Positions 8,038 to 15,689 of a DNA stretch of 64,000 nucleotides are shown here, piece by piece. This DNA is from Oscillospiraceae bacterium. GTDB taxonomy: Bacteria > Bacillota > Clostridia > Oscillospirales > Oscillospiraceae. How positions within the stretch are numbered: position 1 is the stretch's first letter; each line of letters starts with the position of its first letter. The translations under genes and the position numbers were made by a program. A model generated the notes under the pieces. It did no database searches. It saw only the letters and a list, made by a program, of their open reading frames with translations, and was not told the DNA's origin. Where the stretch lies: the NCBI GenBank assembly GCA_902761055.1, contig CACWIS010000012.1:1-64000 (forward strand). The letters are read 5' to 3'.

Positions 8038-8108
8038 ATGCACCCCACCCTTTGAAAATGCACCCCGGGCAGCACAGAATGCACCCCGCCCTGAACCCCG
8101 GGGTGCAT
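8038..8108. repeat. Short repeat block ATGCACCCC
   Basis: ATGCACCCC occurs at 8038, 8058 and 8079 (spacing 20 and 21 bases), and its complement GGGGTGCAT occurs at 8100-8108. The second and last copies can pair as AATGCACCCCGGG / CCCCGGGGTGCATT. The block lies just behind the VanZ stop codon. It could be a protein-binding array, a processed 3' end or a terminator remnant. Confidence 0.6.
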
Positions 8109-8139
8109 TTGGTATCAAAATTAGCGTGATTTCCCACAT

Positions 8140-8176
8140 CGTCGCAAGCTTCCTATCGCTTGCGACGACTTTTTTA
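8140..8176 (+). terminator. Terminator-like hairpin 1 after VanZ
   Basis: CGTCGCAAG / CTTGCGACG stem with a 10-base loop, followed by ACTTTTTT. It is the best candidate for the end of the VanZ transcript. Confidence 0.75.
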
Positions 8177-8226
8177 TGCCTTGCATCAAAAGTCATCCCG
8201 CGCTCATTCCGCCGCTCCTCCTTTCC

Positions 8227-8266
8227 AAATCGGACCCGCCGCGCTGGGCTCCGATTTTGTTTTTTT
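8227..8266 (+). terminator. Terminator-like hairpin 2
   Basis: AAATCGGA / TCCGATTT stem with an internal CC/GG extension, followed by TGTTTTTTT. It is the second of three consecutive terminator-type structures in the 8022-8420 interval, which holds no gene I can support. Confidence 0.65.
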
Positions 8267-8293
8267 AAGCACGTTATGGACACTCGCACCGGG

Positions 8294-8330
8294 AACGCCG
8301 TTGAGAACACGATCTCAACGGCGTTTTCCC
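8294..8330 (+). terminator. Hairpin 3, 13-bp perfect stem
   Basis: AACGCCGTTGAGA / TCTCAACGGCGTT with a 6-base loop, then TTCCC. It is very stable but has only a short T run. A further G+C hairpin (CCGCCCCGGAC / GTCCGGGGCGG) lies at 8352-8380, just before the DMT transporter ribosome site. Confidence 0.6.
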
Positions 8331-8420
8331 TGTTCGTGCCCCGGAAATACCCCGCCCCGGACTTGCGCCGTCCGGGGCGGTATGGTAACATGGAGAAAAA
8401 GCGCAAAGGAGGCGGACCGC

Positions 8421-9305
8421 ATGGACCTGGGCGGCAAGACCCGTTCCGGAAAAAACGAAAAGCTCCTGTCCTACGGGATCTACACGCTGGCGATGCTGAT
8501 CTTCGGCACGAACGGCGTGCTCGTCGCGCGGCTCTCCCTGGCCGCGAGCCAGATCGTGCTGCTGCGCACGCTGCTCGGCGGCGCGCTGCTGACGGTGATC
8601 GTGCTGCTGCGCGGCGGCTTTGACCGCGAGGCCGTGCGCGCCGACGCCGTCCCCCTCCTGATCGGCGGGGCCGTGCTCGGAGCGAACTGGGTCGCCCTCT
8701 TCGAGGCCTTCCGGATGCTGAACATCTCCCTTGCCACGCTGATCTACTACGTCGGGCCGATGCTGGTCCTGCTGCTCTCGCCCCTGCTGTTCGGCGAGAA
8801 GCTGACGGGCACGAAGCTCGCGGCCGTCGGCATCGTGGGCGTCGGGCTGGTGTGCATCAGCGGCAGCATCGCCTTCGGCGGTCTGAGCGTCGCCGGGCTT
8901 TTCGTCGCGATCCTCTCGGCGCTGTTCTACGGCTCGCTGATCGTCTTCAACAAGCGCATCGTCCGCACCGGCGGCCTGCAGACGGCGGCGATCGAGCTGG
9001 ACGCCGCCTTCCTCGTCGTGCTGCCGTACGTGCTGCTCACCGCCGGGCTCCCGCACCCGACGCGTGCGGACCTGCCCTATATCGCCGCGATCGGTCTGAG
9101 CAACACCGGCCTCGCCTACCTGCTGTATTTCACCGGGATGCGGAGGCTGCCCGCCCAGTCCGTCGCGCTCCTCAGCTACGTCGACCCCGCCTCGGCGCTG
9201 CTGTTCTCCGCGCTGCTGCTGCACGAGACGCTCACGCCGCTGCAGCTGCTCGGCGGCGCACTGATCCTCGGCGGCGCGATGTTCGGCGAGCTGCGCAGAC
9301 CTTAG
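8421..9305 (+). CDS. EamA/DMT-family transporter
   Basis: 294 residues with ten predicted transmembrane helices in two EamA repeats of five (about 16-145 and 155-290). The repeat junction and the second-repeat signature (YLLYFTGMRRLPAQSVALLSYVDP) are typical of drug/metabolite exporters. Substrate is not predictable; family members export amino acids, nucleobases or other metabolites. The start is the ATG at 8421, because AAAGGAGG at 8405-8412 precedes it at normal spacing; longer in-frame versions begin in the hairpin region and lack support. It is followed by a strong terminator and stands as a single gene. Confidence 0.88.
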   Translation: MDLGGKTRSGKNEKLLSYGIYTLAMLIFGTNGVLVARLSLAASQIVLLRTLLGGALLTVIVLLRGGFDREAVRADAVPLLIGGAVLGANWVALFEAFRMLNISLATLIYYVGPMLVLLLSPLLFGEKLTGTKLAAVGIVGVGLVCISGSIAFGGLSVAGLFVAILSALFYGSLIVFNKRIVRTGGLQTAAIELDAAFLVVLPYVLLTAGLPHPTRADLPYIAAIGLSNTGLAYLLYFTGMRRLPAQSVALLSYVDPASALLFSALLLHETLTPLQLLGGALILGGAMFGELRRP

Positions 9306-9336
9306 CCCCTCCGCTTTGTCAAAATGGATCCCGTAC

Positions 9337-9375
9337 CTCCGCCCCGGAGCGCTCGCTCCGGGGCGGAGGCTTTTT
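9337..9375 (+). terminator. Terminator of the DMT transporter
   Basis: Perfect CCTCCGCCCCGGAGC / GCTCCGGGGCGGAGG stem, 4-base loop, then CTTTTT. It separates the transporter from the TIR-RyR operon. Confidence 0.9.
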
Positions 9376-9464
9376 GCGGCGAAAAGCGCGCCGTTCCCCG
9401 CGCCTCCCATCCCCCTTTTTTCGCCTTTTTTTCTTTCCGAAGCGCCTTTTTATGAAGAAAATTG

Positions 9465-9493
9465 TTGCAAACGGCGGAAAGGAACTCTATAAT
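9465..9493 (+). promoter_or_regulatory. Promoter of the TIR-RyR operon
   Basis: TTGCAA (9465-9470), 17-bp spacer, TATAAT (9488-9493), with a second overlapping TATAAT at 9493-9498. The surrounding 100 bases are strikingly A+T-rich. The start codon at 9554 lies about 55 bases downstream of the expected transcription start. Confidence 0.75.
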
Positions 9494-9553
9494 ATAATAG
9501 GTTAAATATATAATGCGATAAATATTCATTTTTTGAAGCGAAGGAGAAAAAAC

Positions 9554-11428
9554 ATGGTCTCGACGACTGCGGTGATCCTGTCGGCGGCGCTGCTGACGGC
9601 CATGATCCTGAATCTGGCGCTCAAGCCGTCCTTTTCGGGCAGACTGATCGTGATCTGTATGGCGTATGCCGTGATCGCGGGACTGCTTTTCTACGGCGTC
9701 GGCCTGTACGAGACGACCGGGGACCTGGCGCTCACCGCGGTGCACACGCCGCTGTCCGTTTTTCGAATGTTTCTCGGGGTCAACGAGTTGAGCTCGATCG
9801 CCTCCTCGCGCCTCGTGTCGACGCGTCTGGGCCTGTTCTGTTTCTGGGCGGCGCATCTGATGGCCTTCTATTCCATCACGAGCGCGGTCATGAACACCCT
9901 CGGCGCGGAGCTGCTGCGCCAGCTGCGCTCTCTCCTCTCCCGGCGCGGGGATCTGACGCTGATCTACGGCATCAACGAAAACAGCGTCGCGCTCGGCAAG
10001 GAATGCCTCGCCGCGGGCGGCGAAGCGGTGGTCTTTGTGGCGGAGAAGGCTTCCGCCGACGTGGTCAACGACCTCAACAAAACGGGCATGTCCGTTCTCA
10101 CCGGCCCGGCCGCGGCCGCGGCGGAGGAGAAGGCGCTGCGCCAGCTCCACATCGCGCGGCGCAAGCTCACCGTCTACGCCCTCGATCCGGCGGACGACAA
10201 AAACCTGTACTTCGCGCTCCGGCTCAAGGACACGCTCGAAAAGATGCAGGCCAGACCGGAGAACACCCGCGTCACTCTCCCCGGCGCGGAGGATATCATC
10301 AGCACCATGCTCCAGGTCTCGGAGGAGCATTACGGCTTCGGCTACGTGAACGTCTACGACCGGAGCACGCTGGCCGCCCGGGCGCTGATCCGCACCGTCC
10401 CGCCCTGGGACTTCATTTCCTTCGACTCCGAGGGCCGCGCCAAGGAGGACTTCGAGTGTGTGATCGTGGGCTTCGGCGCACACGGTCAGGCTGCTCTGAA
10501 GCAGCTCGTCATGAACGGGCAGTTCGCCGGCGCGCACTTCCGCGCCGCGATCTTCTCCCCGAACTTTGAAAAGGAGGCCGGCTACCTCCAGTCCGACTGC
10601 CCGGAGCTCCTCCGGCAGTACGAGATCGCAAGCTATCCGAGCGACGCGCGCAGTCTCGACTTTTTCCGCTACATCGAGCGCCGGATCGCCACCCTCAAGC
10701 TGATCGTCATCGCCACCGGCAGCGAGGAGACGAATCGCGAGATCTCCGACGATCTGATGCTTTTCCTGAAGCGCCGCGACGCCGAAAACATCTGCGTGGT
10801 CCGCTGCGGCGAACGGGGCGTGCGCTATCAGGAGCGCGTCGGCAGCCCCATCCTCACGACCGAGATCTATACGCGCGCCTTCCTCTCGGCCGAGGACGCC
10901 GACCGCGGCGCGATCCTTCTCAACGCAAGCTACGACAGTTCCGGGCGCAGCGACTGGGAAAAGTGGGTCGGCTGCGACAGCTTCAGCAAAATGTCCTCGC
11001 GCGCCTCGGCGGACTTTTCGCCCGCCTACATCCGCGCCTCCTCGTCCAGCCGGGAGGAGCTGCTGGCCGGGAACTGGCATCCCTCCGAGCAGATGCTGCG
11101 CAATCTCGGTGAGACGGAGCATCTGCGCTGGAACGCCTTTCACTTTGCCATGGGCTACCGTCCCATGAGCGAGGAGGAGTTCGCCTCCAACGCCCGGCGC
11201 TGGATCAAGTGCCGCGAGGAGGGCCGCCCCTGCAGATTCAAGATCTCCAAGAACAGCGAGGGACGCACCCACGCCTGTCTCATCGGCTGGGACGAACTCA
11301 ACGAGCTCTCCGCGCGTGAGAGCGAGATCACCGGACGCAGGATCGATTATCAGCAGACCGACATCAACAACGTCCTGGCTCTGCCGAAGCTCCTGCGCGC
11401 CGAGGAAGAGGGACGGACGAAGAAATGA
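9554..11428 (+). CDS. Membrane protein with two TrkA-N-like domains and a RyR-like domain
   Basis: 624 residues. Helices at about 4-23, 31-51 and 91-113 form a membrane unit, with a semi-hydrophobic stretch (58-77) in the position of a pore helix but no TVGYG filter. Cytoplasmic Rossmann domain 1 begins at about 134 (LTLIYGINENS, a degenerate glycine loop); domain 2 begins at about 301 with an intact GFGAHG loop (306-311). The C-terminus (about 515-610) resembles the RyR domain: EHLRWNAFHFAMGYRP, then HACLIGWDELNELS. RyR domains of ryanodine receptors have prokaryotic relatives that comparative genomics has tied to nucleotide signalling. The ATG at 9554 is chosen from AAGGAG at 9541. It overlaps the next gene by ATGA (11425-11428). 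The overall layout parallels the next protein. Confidence 0.75.
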   Translation: MVSTTAVILSAALLTAMILNLALKPSFSGRLIVICMAYAVIAGLLFYGVGLYETTGDLALTAVHTPLSVFRMFLGVNELSSIASSRLVSTRLGLFCFWAAHLMAFYSITSAVMNTLGAELLRQLRSLLSRRGDLTLIYGINENSVALGKECLAAGGEAVVFVAEKASADVVNDLNKTGMSVLTGPAAAAAEEKALRQLHIARRKLTVYALDPADDKNLYFALRLKDTLEKMQARPENTRVTLPGAEDIISTMLQVSEEHYGFGYVNVYDRSTLAARALIRTVPPWDFISFDSEGRAKEDFECVIVGFGAHGQAALKQLVMNGQFAGAHFRAAIFSPNFEKEAGYLQSDCPELLRQYEIASYPSDARSLDFFRYIERRIATLKLIVIATGSEETNREISDDLMLFLKRRDAENICVVRCGERGVRYQERVGSPILTTEIYTRAFLSAEDADRGAILLNASYDSSGRSDWEKWVGCDSFSKMSSRASADFSPAYIRASSSSREELLAGNWHPSEQMLRNLGETEHLRWNAFHFAMGYRPMSEEEFASNARRWIKCREEGRPCRFKISKNSEGRTHACLIGWDELNELSARESEITGRRIDYQQTDINNVLALPKLLRAEEEGRTKK

Positions 11429-12963
11429 AACGACACGTCAAACTGATCCTCTGCGCCCTCGCGGCCTATGTCGTGCTGCTCCTGCTGCTGGTCGCGGCCG
11501 AGGGGCGGAGCGGCGCAGCCTCGATCCGCAGCTTCTGGGACGCGGTCTGGTTCTCCCTGATCACGATGACGACGGTCGGCTACGGCGATCTCTCGCCGGT
11601 GACGCCGCTCGGACGGGTCCTGGGTCTGGTGTTCGCACTGTGCAGCATCGGCATCCTGACCGCGCTGATCGGCATCGGCCTGCGCCTCATCGAGGGCGAA
11701 TTCCTGCCCCGCCTGGTCCTGCGTTTTGGCCGTGCAAGGCGCTGGTACTTCTTCAGCGCCGACGGTGAAAACGCCACGGCCCTGGCCGCCGCGCTGCGCC
11801 GCGACGACGAGGACTGCCTGCTGGTCTTCCCCGCCGGGGAGGGCCGCCGTCTCGGCGGCACGAAGATCCTGCGGCTCGACTGGAGCGCGTCCGGGATCAA
11901 GTGTCTGCGCGGCGGCACCGAGGGCGTTTCTCTCTTCTTCATGGGTCCGGAGCCCTGGAAGAACTACACGGACGCGCTCGAGGCATGCGAGGAGGGCCTG
12001 AGCTGCTACTGCATGGCCGACATCCAGCCCGAGCGGCTGCCCACGGAGATGCAGCTCTTCAGCCCCTGCGAGGCCATGAGCCGCAGCTACTGGAAGGAGC
12101 ATCCCCTTACGAAGGGCGAGTCGCTGGTGCTGCTGATCGGCTGCGGCGATTCCGGCAGCGCCCTGCTGGAGCGCGCGCTGCTGACGAATGTGTTTGAAAA
12201 AGGACGGCGGATCGAATACCACGTCTTTTCCGATACCGCGAATTTCACCGCTCTGCACCCCGAGGCGGTGCGCGCGCTCGGCACGGAGCGGCCCGACGAG
12301 GACCTTCTCGTTTTCCACGGCGAGGACTGGACCGAGGCGCGCGGCCTGATCCAGAAGGCCGACCGCATCCTGCTGTGCTTCGACCGCGACGAGGACAATC
12401 TCCGCGCCTGCGAGACGCTCCGCAGCTGGTTCGTCACCGACGCCGCGATCCATGTGCGGCTCACGGAGCGCGTGCCCGGGCTCGCGAGCTTCGGCGAGCG
12501 CGAAAAAAGCATGCGGCCGGAGTTCGTCATGAAGGACGAGCTCAACCGCCGCGCGCGGCTGATGCACGAGATCTACAGCGAGGGCGCCGCGCGCCCGCGC
12601 GCCTGGGAGGAGCTGAGCCCCTTCCTGCGCCAGTCGAACATCGCCGCGGCGGACCACCTGGTCGTCAAGGCCCGCTGCCTGCTCGACGACGAATCACTGC
12701 TCGAGCTGAGCGCCGACGACTGCCGCCGCGCCTGGGAACGCTGGCGCGAGCTGGACGACGCGCGGCAGGATCGTCTCCGTGAGATGGAGCACCGCCGCTG
12801 GATGCGCTTCCATCTGCTCTATAACTGGACTTACGCCCCCCTGCGGAACGACGCCTGCCGCCGTCACCCGATGCTGCTCCCCTATGAGGAGCTGAGCGCG
12901 GGTGAGCAGGCCAAGGACGCCTACGCGTGGGAAATGCTCGGAAGACTGGCGCAAAAGCGCTGA
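11425..12963 (+). CDS. Potassium channel with TrkA-N-like domains and a C-terminal RyR domain
   Basis: 512 residues. A two-helix channel: TM1 7-25, pore helix and filter 36-57 with the canonical potassium signature TMTTVGYGD (48-55), TM2 65-89. Then Rossmann domain 1 at about 106-230 (degenerate, FFSADGEN) and domain 2 from 233 with IGCGDSG (238-244). A helical segment (370-420) with LMHEIYSEG and LRQSNIAAADHL precedes a clear RyR domain at about 450-500: EHRRWMRFHLLYNWTYAPLR, then HPMLLPYEELSAGEQ. RCK/TrkA-N domains usually bind NAD(H), nucleotides or Ca2+ and gate the pore. The channel is therefore likely ligand-gated, with RyR as an additional sensor. Translationally coupled to the gene before it. 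Confidence 0.85.
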   Translation: MKRHVKLILCALAAYVVLLLLLVAAEGRSGAASIRSFWDAVWFSLITMTTVGYGDLSPVTPLGRVLGLVFALCSIGILTALIGIGLRLIEGEFLPRLVLRFGRARRWYFFSADGENATALAAALRRDDEDCLLVFPAGEGRRLGGTKILRLDWSASGIKCLRGGTEGVSLFFMGPEPWKNYTDALEACEEGLSCYCMADIQPERLPTEMQLFSPCEAMSRSYWKEHPLTKGESLVLLIGCGDSGSALLERALLTNVFEKGRRIEYHVFSDTANFTALHPEAVRALGTERPDEDLLVFHGEDWTEARGLIQKADRILLCFDRDEDNLRACETLRSWFVTDAAIHVRLTERVPGLASFGEREKSMRPEFVMKDELNRRARLMHEIYSEGAARPRAWEELSPFLRQSNIAAADHLVVKARCLLDDESLLELSADDCRRAWERWRELDDARQDRLREMEHRRWMRFHLLYNWTYAPLRNDACRRHPMLLPYEELSAGEQAKDAYAWEMLGRLAQKR

Positions 12964-12987
12964 CTCTCCTGAGAAAGGAGCTCGATC

Positions 12988-15642
12988 ATGAAACAGCTTT
13001 ATAAGCGAATCGGCAGCGCGCTGTGCGCGGCGCTGCTCACCGTCTCGCTCAACGGCAGAGTCTGGGCCGACGGCGACGAACAGGAGCTCCCGCTCGAGCC
13101 GCCCACGCAGATCGTAGGCGACGCCGCGCCCGGGACGCCTCCGGACACGCCGGATATGCCCGCGGCGCCCGAAGCGCCCGCGGATGCGCCCGAGGAGCCC
13201 GCGGACGCGCCCGAAGCGCCTGCAGACGCGCCCGAAGAGCCCGCGGACGCGCCCGAAGCGCCGGATGCGCCCGGTGAGGAGCCGGATGCGGCGGAGGACG
13301 AGGGAGCCTCGCAGGCTCCCGCGGCGAGCGCGGACGCGCCCGAAGAGACCGCCGCCTCGGATGAGCAGGTCGGCAGCTCGGATACGGAGCTCACCGCGCA
13401 GGACGCGATGCTCGACAGCGCCGGCGATCCCTCGCAGACAGGCGGGAGCATCACCGTCGAGGGCACGAGCTTTTCTCCGACGGAGAGCAGCAGCGGCAGC
13501 GGCTGGGTCTATGAGGACGGCTGTCTGATCCTGCGCGGCAACACCGACGCGCCGAGCATCAGCTCCTCCGGCAGCTCGCTGACGATCAAGGCCGCGGGCC
13601 TCAACCGGATCGCGTCCCTCTCCATCGACGGCGATCTCGATCTCATCGGCACGGGTATCCTGCTGCTGGATCATATCGAGATGAGCGCCGGCGCCTCGTT
13701 CAACCTGCTGCCGAACAGCACGATCTACGGCGAGGACGGCGGCAGCGTCGCGGTCTTCCTCAAGCAGGAAAACGGCGAGTATCTCCTGATCAACAGGACC
13801 GTCCAGGCGATCCTCGACGAGGAATACACGATCCCGGAGGGCGTGACGCTCGTCGTGCCGGACGATTCGACGATCGTCATGCAGAGCCTTTCCGTCGGGA
13901 CCTACCGTCTCCACAGCGACGACGAGGAGCACGTCGCCTATTCCACGGCGGGCGACCCGCAGCTTGACAATCTGCTGAAAGAAGAGCTCGGCGACGATCT
14001 CGACGGAAACATCAGCTATTACTACGGCAGCTCTCCGAAGCTGACGATCTCCTCCGGGGCGACGCTGGTGATCAAAAGCGCAGCCAAGCTGCTGATGAAC
14101 AGCGTCACTCGCCTGCACGGCGGATCGTACAGCCCCGAGCTCGACGTCCTGGGCATGCTGGAACTCGAGGGAGAGATCTCGGGCGGCAAATGCGCGATCT
14201 CCGGCGGCGGCGACGTGACCGGCGACGGGACCATCTCGGCGCAGGTCAACGTTGCCGGCGGCAGGACGCAGGGCGTCTCGTCGCTGAATCTGGCCGGCAG
14301 CACCCTGTATCTCGACGGCGATCACGCGGACGTCGACGCACTGACGATCTCCGGGAAGAACGCTATCATATACAGCGGCACCGACACCCTGGAAAGCCTC
14401 CGGGTGACGGAGGGCAGCAATCTGAACTGCTACTCCACCGCCATGTACGGCGGGGAGGGCGAGCTTCATTTCGCCGACGGCGGCGTCTCCGGCGGCGGCA
14501 GCGTGACGCTGCATACCGGCATCTACGTTCTCGAGGAGGACTGCAGACTCGCCGAGGACACCTCGATCTCCTCCGTCGGCACCGCCTCGATCTACGACTA
14601 CTACGTCGACGAGAGCGGGTCGGGCAACGTGACGCCGAGCGTCTCGCCGCGCATCGTGGCGAAATCAACGCCCGAGCCCCAGATCGGCGGGGCGCAGTTC
14701 GCCGCCGTGCCCGTCGTCGTCTCGAGGATCGATGGCGGTTTATGGAACGACCGCAAAAAGACCTGCGTCTTCACCGATCTGCTCAGCGACGCGCTGCCGG
14801 GCTACACCTATCAGATCAGTCAGGCGGGCGCGCTCAGCATCGACTACAATACGCTCTACGACTACTGGTACTGCAGCGACGCCAACGACTACCCCTATTT
14901 CAACGAGAATTATGTGCTGGAAGGCAACCCCCTCCGGATCCTGCTGGAGACCGAGACGAACGGAACATGGGGCGTGGTCTGTCTCGATGAGAACTCCACC
15001 CTCTCGGTGCCTCTGTCCGAGGTGAAACTGATCCGCGTCGTAGAGGGAAATTACGTCACCTGCGGCCAGGGCGGCGGAGCCGTGAACTCGACCGATACCA
15101 CCTATACCGGCAGCGGACGGCTCGGCACGAACGCCGGCTCAGTCATCGGCGGCAAGAGCAGCTCCATCTTCACCGGGACCGGACTGTCGGGCGATCCCGG
15201 CAACGGCGACGATCCCGGCAACGGCGACGATCCCGGCAACGGCGGTGGGGGCAAGGATACGCCCGCAGACCCCGGGCAGGACGGGCAGCTCTCCGTTCAG
15301 ACGGGCACGGCTCTTTGGGTCGAGGACTCGGCCGAGGACGGCTATACGCTCTGCGCTGCGCAGGGCGAGAAGACGCTCGACGCGCTCGGCGGCCGCGCCT
15401 CGGTCAGCATCCCCTACACCCTTCCCGGCAGCTCCGTGGGCAAGCCGCTCTACGCGGTGTTCCGCAACGCGGACGGCTCTCTCACGGCCTTCCGTGCGAG
15501 CTACGACCCGCTCAGCGGCAGACTCAGCTTCGAATGCGACCGCCTGGGCGATTTTGTGATCGTGGCCTTCGCCTTCGCGGGCGAGGAATACTCCGAGGCC
15601 TTCTACGAGGCGCTCGAAGAGCAGATGGCGCTCAAAGGATAA
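12988..15642 (+). CDS. Secreted low-complexity/beta-rich surface protein A
   Basis: 884 residues. Signal peptide 1-27 (cleavage near VWA-DG), then an Ala/Pro/Glu/Asp-rich stalk (about 40-125) with a 14-residue repeat, then a long Gly/Ser/Thr-rich region with repeated 'L.I.G.N.I...G..TL' strands (160-560) that looks like a beta-solenoid. A GDPGN linker repeat (about 735-755) leads to a C-terminal beta-domain (about 775-875) with SIPYTLPG, PLYAVFRNADGSLTAF and DFVIVAFAF. Such C-terminal domains occur in clostridial cell-surface proteins. No LPXTG, SLH or transmembrane anchor is seen. It lies inside the TIR-RyR operon and is a tandem paralogue of the next gene. Ligand unknown. Confidence 0.75.
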   Translation: MKQLYKRIGSALCAALLTVSLNGRVWADGDEQELPLEPPTQIVGDAAPGTPPDTPDMPAAPEAPADAPEEPADAPEAPADAPEEPADAPEAPDAPGEEPDAAEDEGASQAPAASADAPEETAASDEQVGSSDTELTAQDAMLDSAGDPSQTGGSITVEGTSFSPTESSSGSGWVYEDGCLILRGNTDAPSISSSGSSLTIKAAGLNRIASLSIDGDLDLIGTGILLLDHIEMSAGASFNLLPNSTIYGEDGGSVAVFLKQENGEYLLINRTVQAILDEEYTIPEGVTLVVPDDSTIVMQSLSVGTYRLHSDDEEHVAYSTAGDPQLDNLLKEELGDDLDGNISYYYGSSPKLTISSGATLVIKSAAKLLMNSVTRLHGGSYSPELDVLGMLELEGEISGGKCAISGGGDVTGDGTISAQVNVAGGRTQGVSSLNLAGSTLYLDGDHADVDALTISGKNAIIYSGTDTLESLRVTEGSNLNCYSTAMYGGEGELHFADGGVSGGGSVTLHTGIYVLEEDCRLAEDTSISSVGTASIYDYYVDESGSGNVTPSVSPRIVAKSTPEPQIGGAQFAAVPVVVSRIDGGLWNDRKKTCVFTDLLSDALPGYTYQISQAGALSIDYNTLYDYWYCSDANDYPYFNENYVLEGNPLRILLETETNGTWGVVCLDENSTLSVPLSEVKLIRVVEGNYVTCGQGGGAVNSTDTTYTGSGRLGTNAGSVIGGKSSSIFTGTGLSGDPGNGDDPGNGDDPGNGGGGKDTPADPGQDGQLSVQTGTALWVEDSAEDGYTLCAAQGEKTLDALGGRASVSIPYTLPGSSVGKPLYAVFRNADGSLTAFRASYDPLSGRLSFECDRLGDFVIVAFAFAGEEYSEAFYEALEEQMALKG
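13174..13257 (+). repeat. 42-bp coding repeat, two copies
   Basis: Two consecutive 42-base units (13174-13215, 13216-13257) encode APADAPEEPADAPE. They form the acidic proline-rich stalk of surface protein A and could expand or contract without a frameshift. Confidence 0.75.
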
Positions 15643-15689
15643 GCTTCGGCGGCGCCTGCGTCTCCTTTGAAAGAAAGGACGGAAAAGCG

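Noticed and set aside
8005..8406. Open frames on both strands in the VanZ-DMT gap
   Set aside because: They cross several perfect hairpins and lack ribosome sites; the hairpins explain the sequence better.
8160..8420. A longer N-terminus for the DMT transporter
   Set aside because: The extra 87 residues are encoded by terminator-like hairpins and are not membrane-like; AAAGGAGG fixes the start at 8421.
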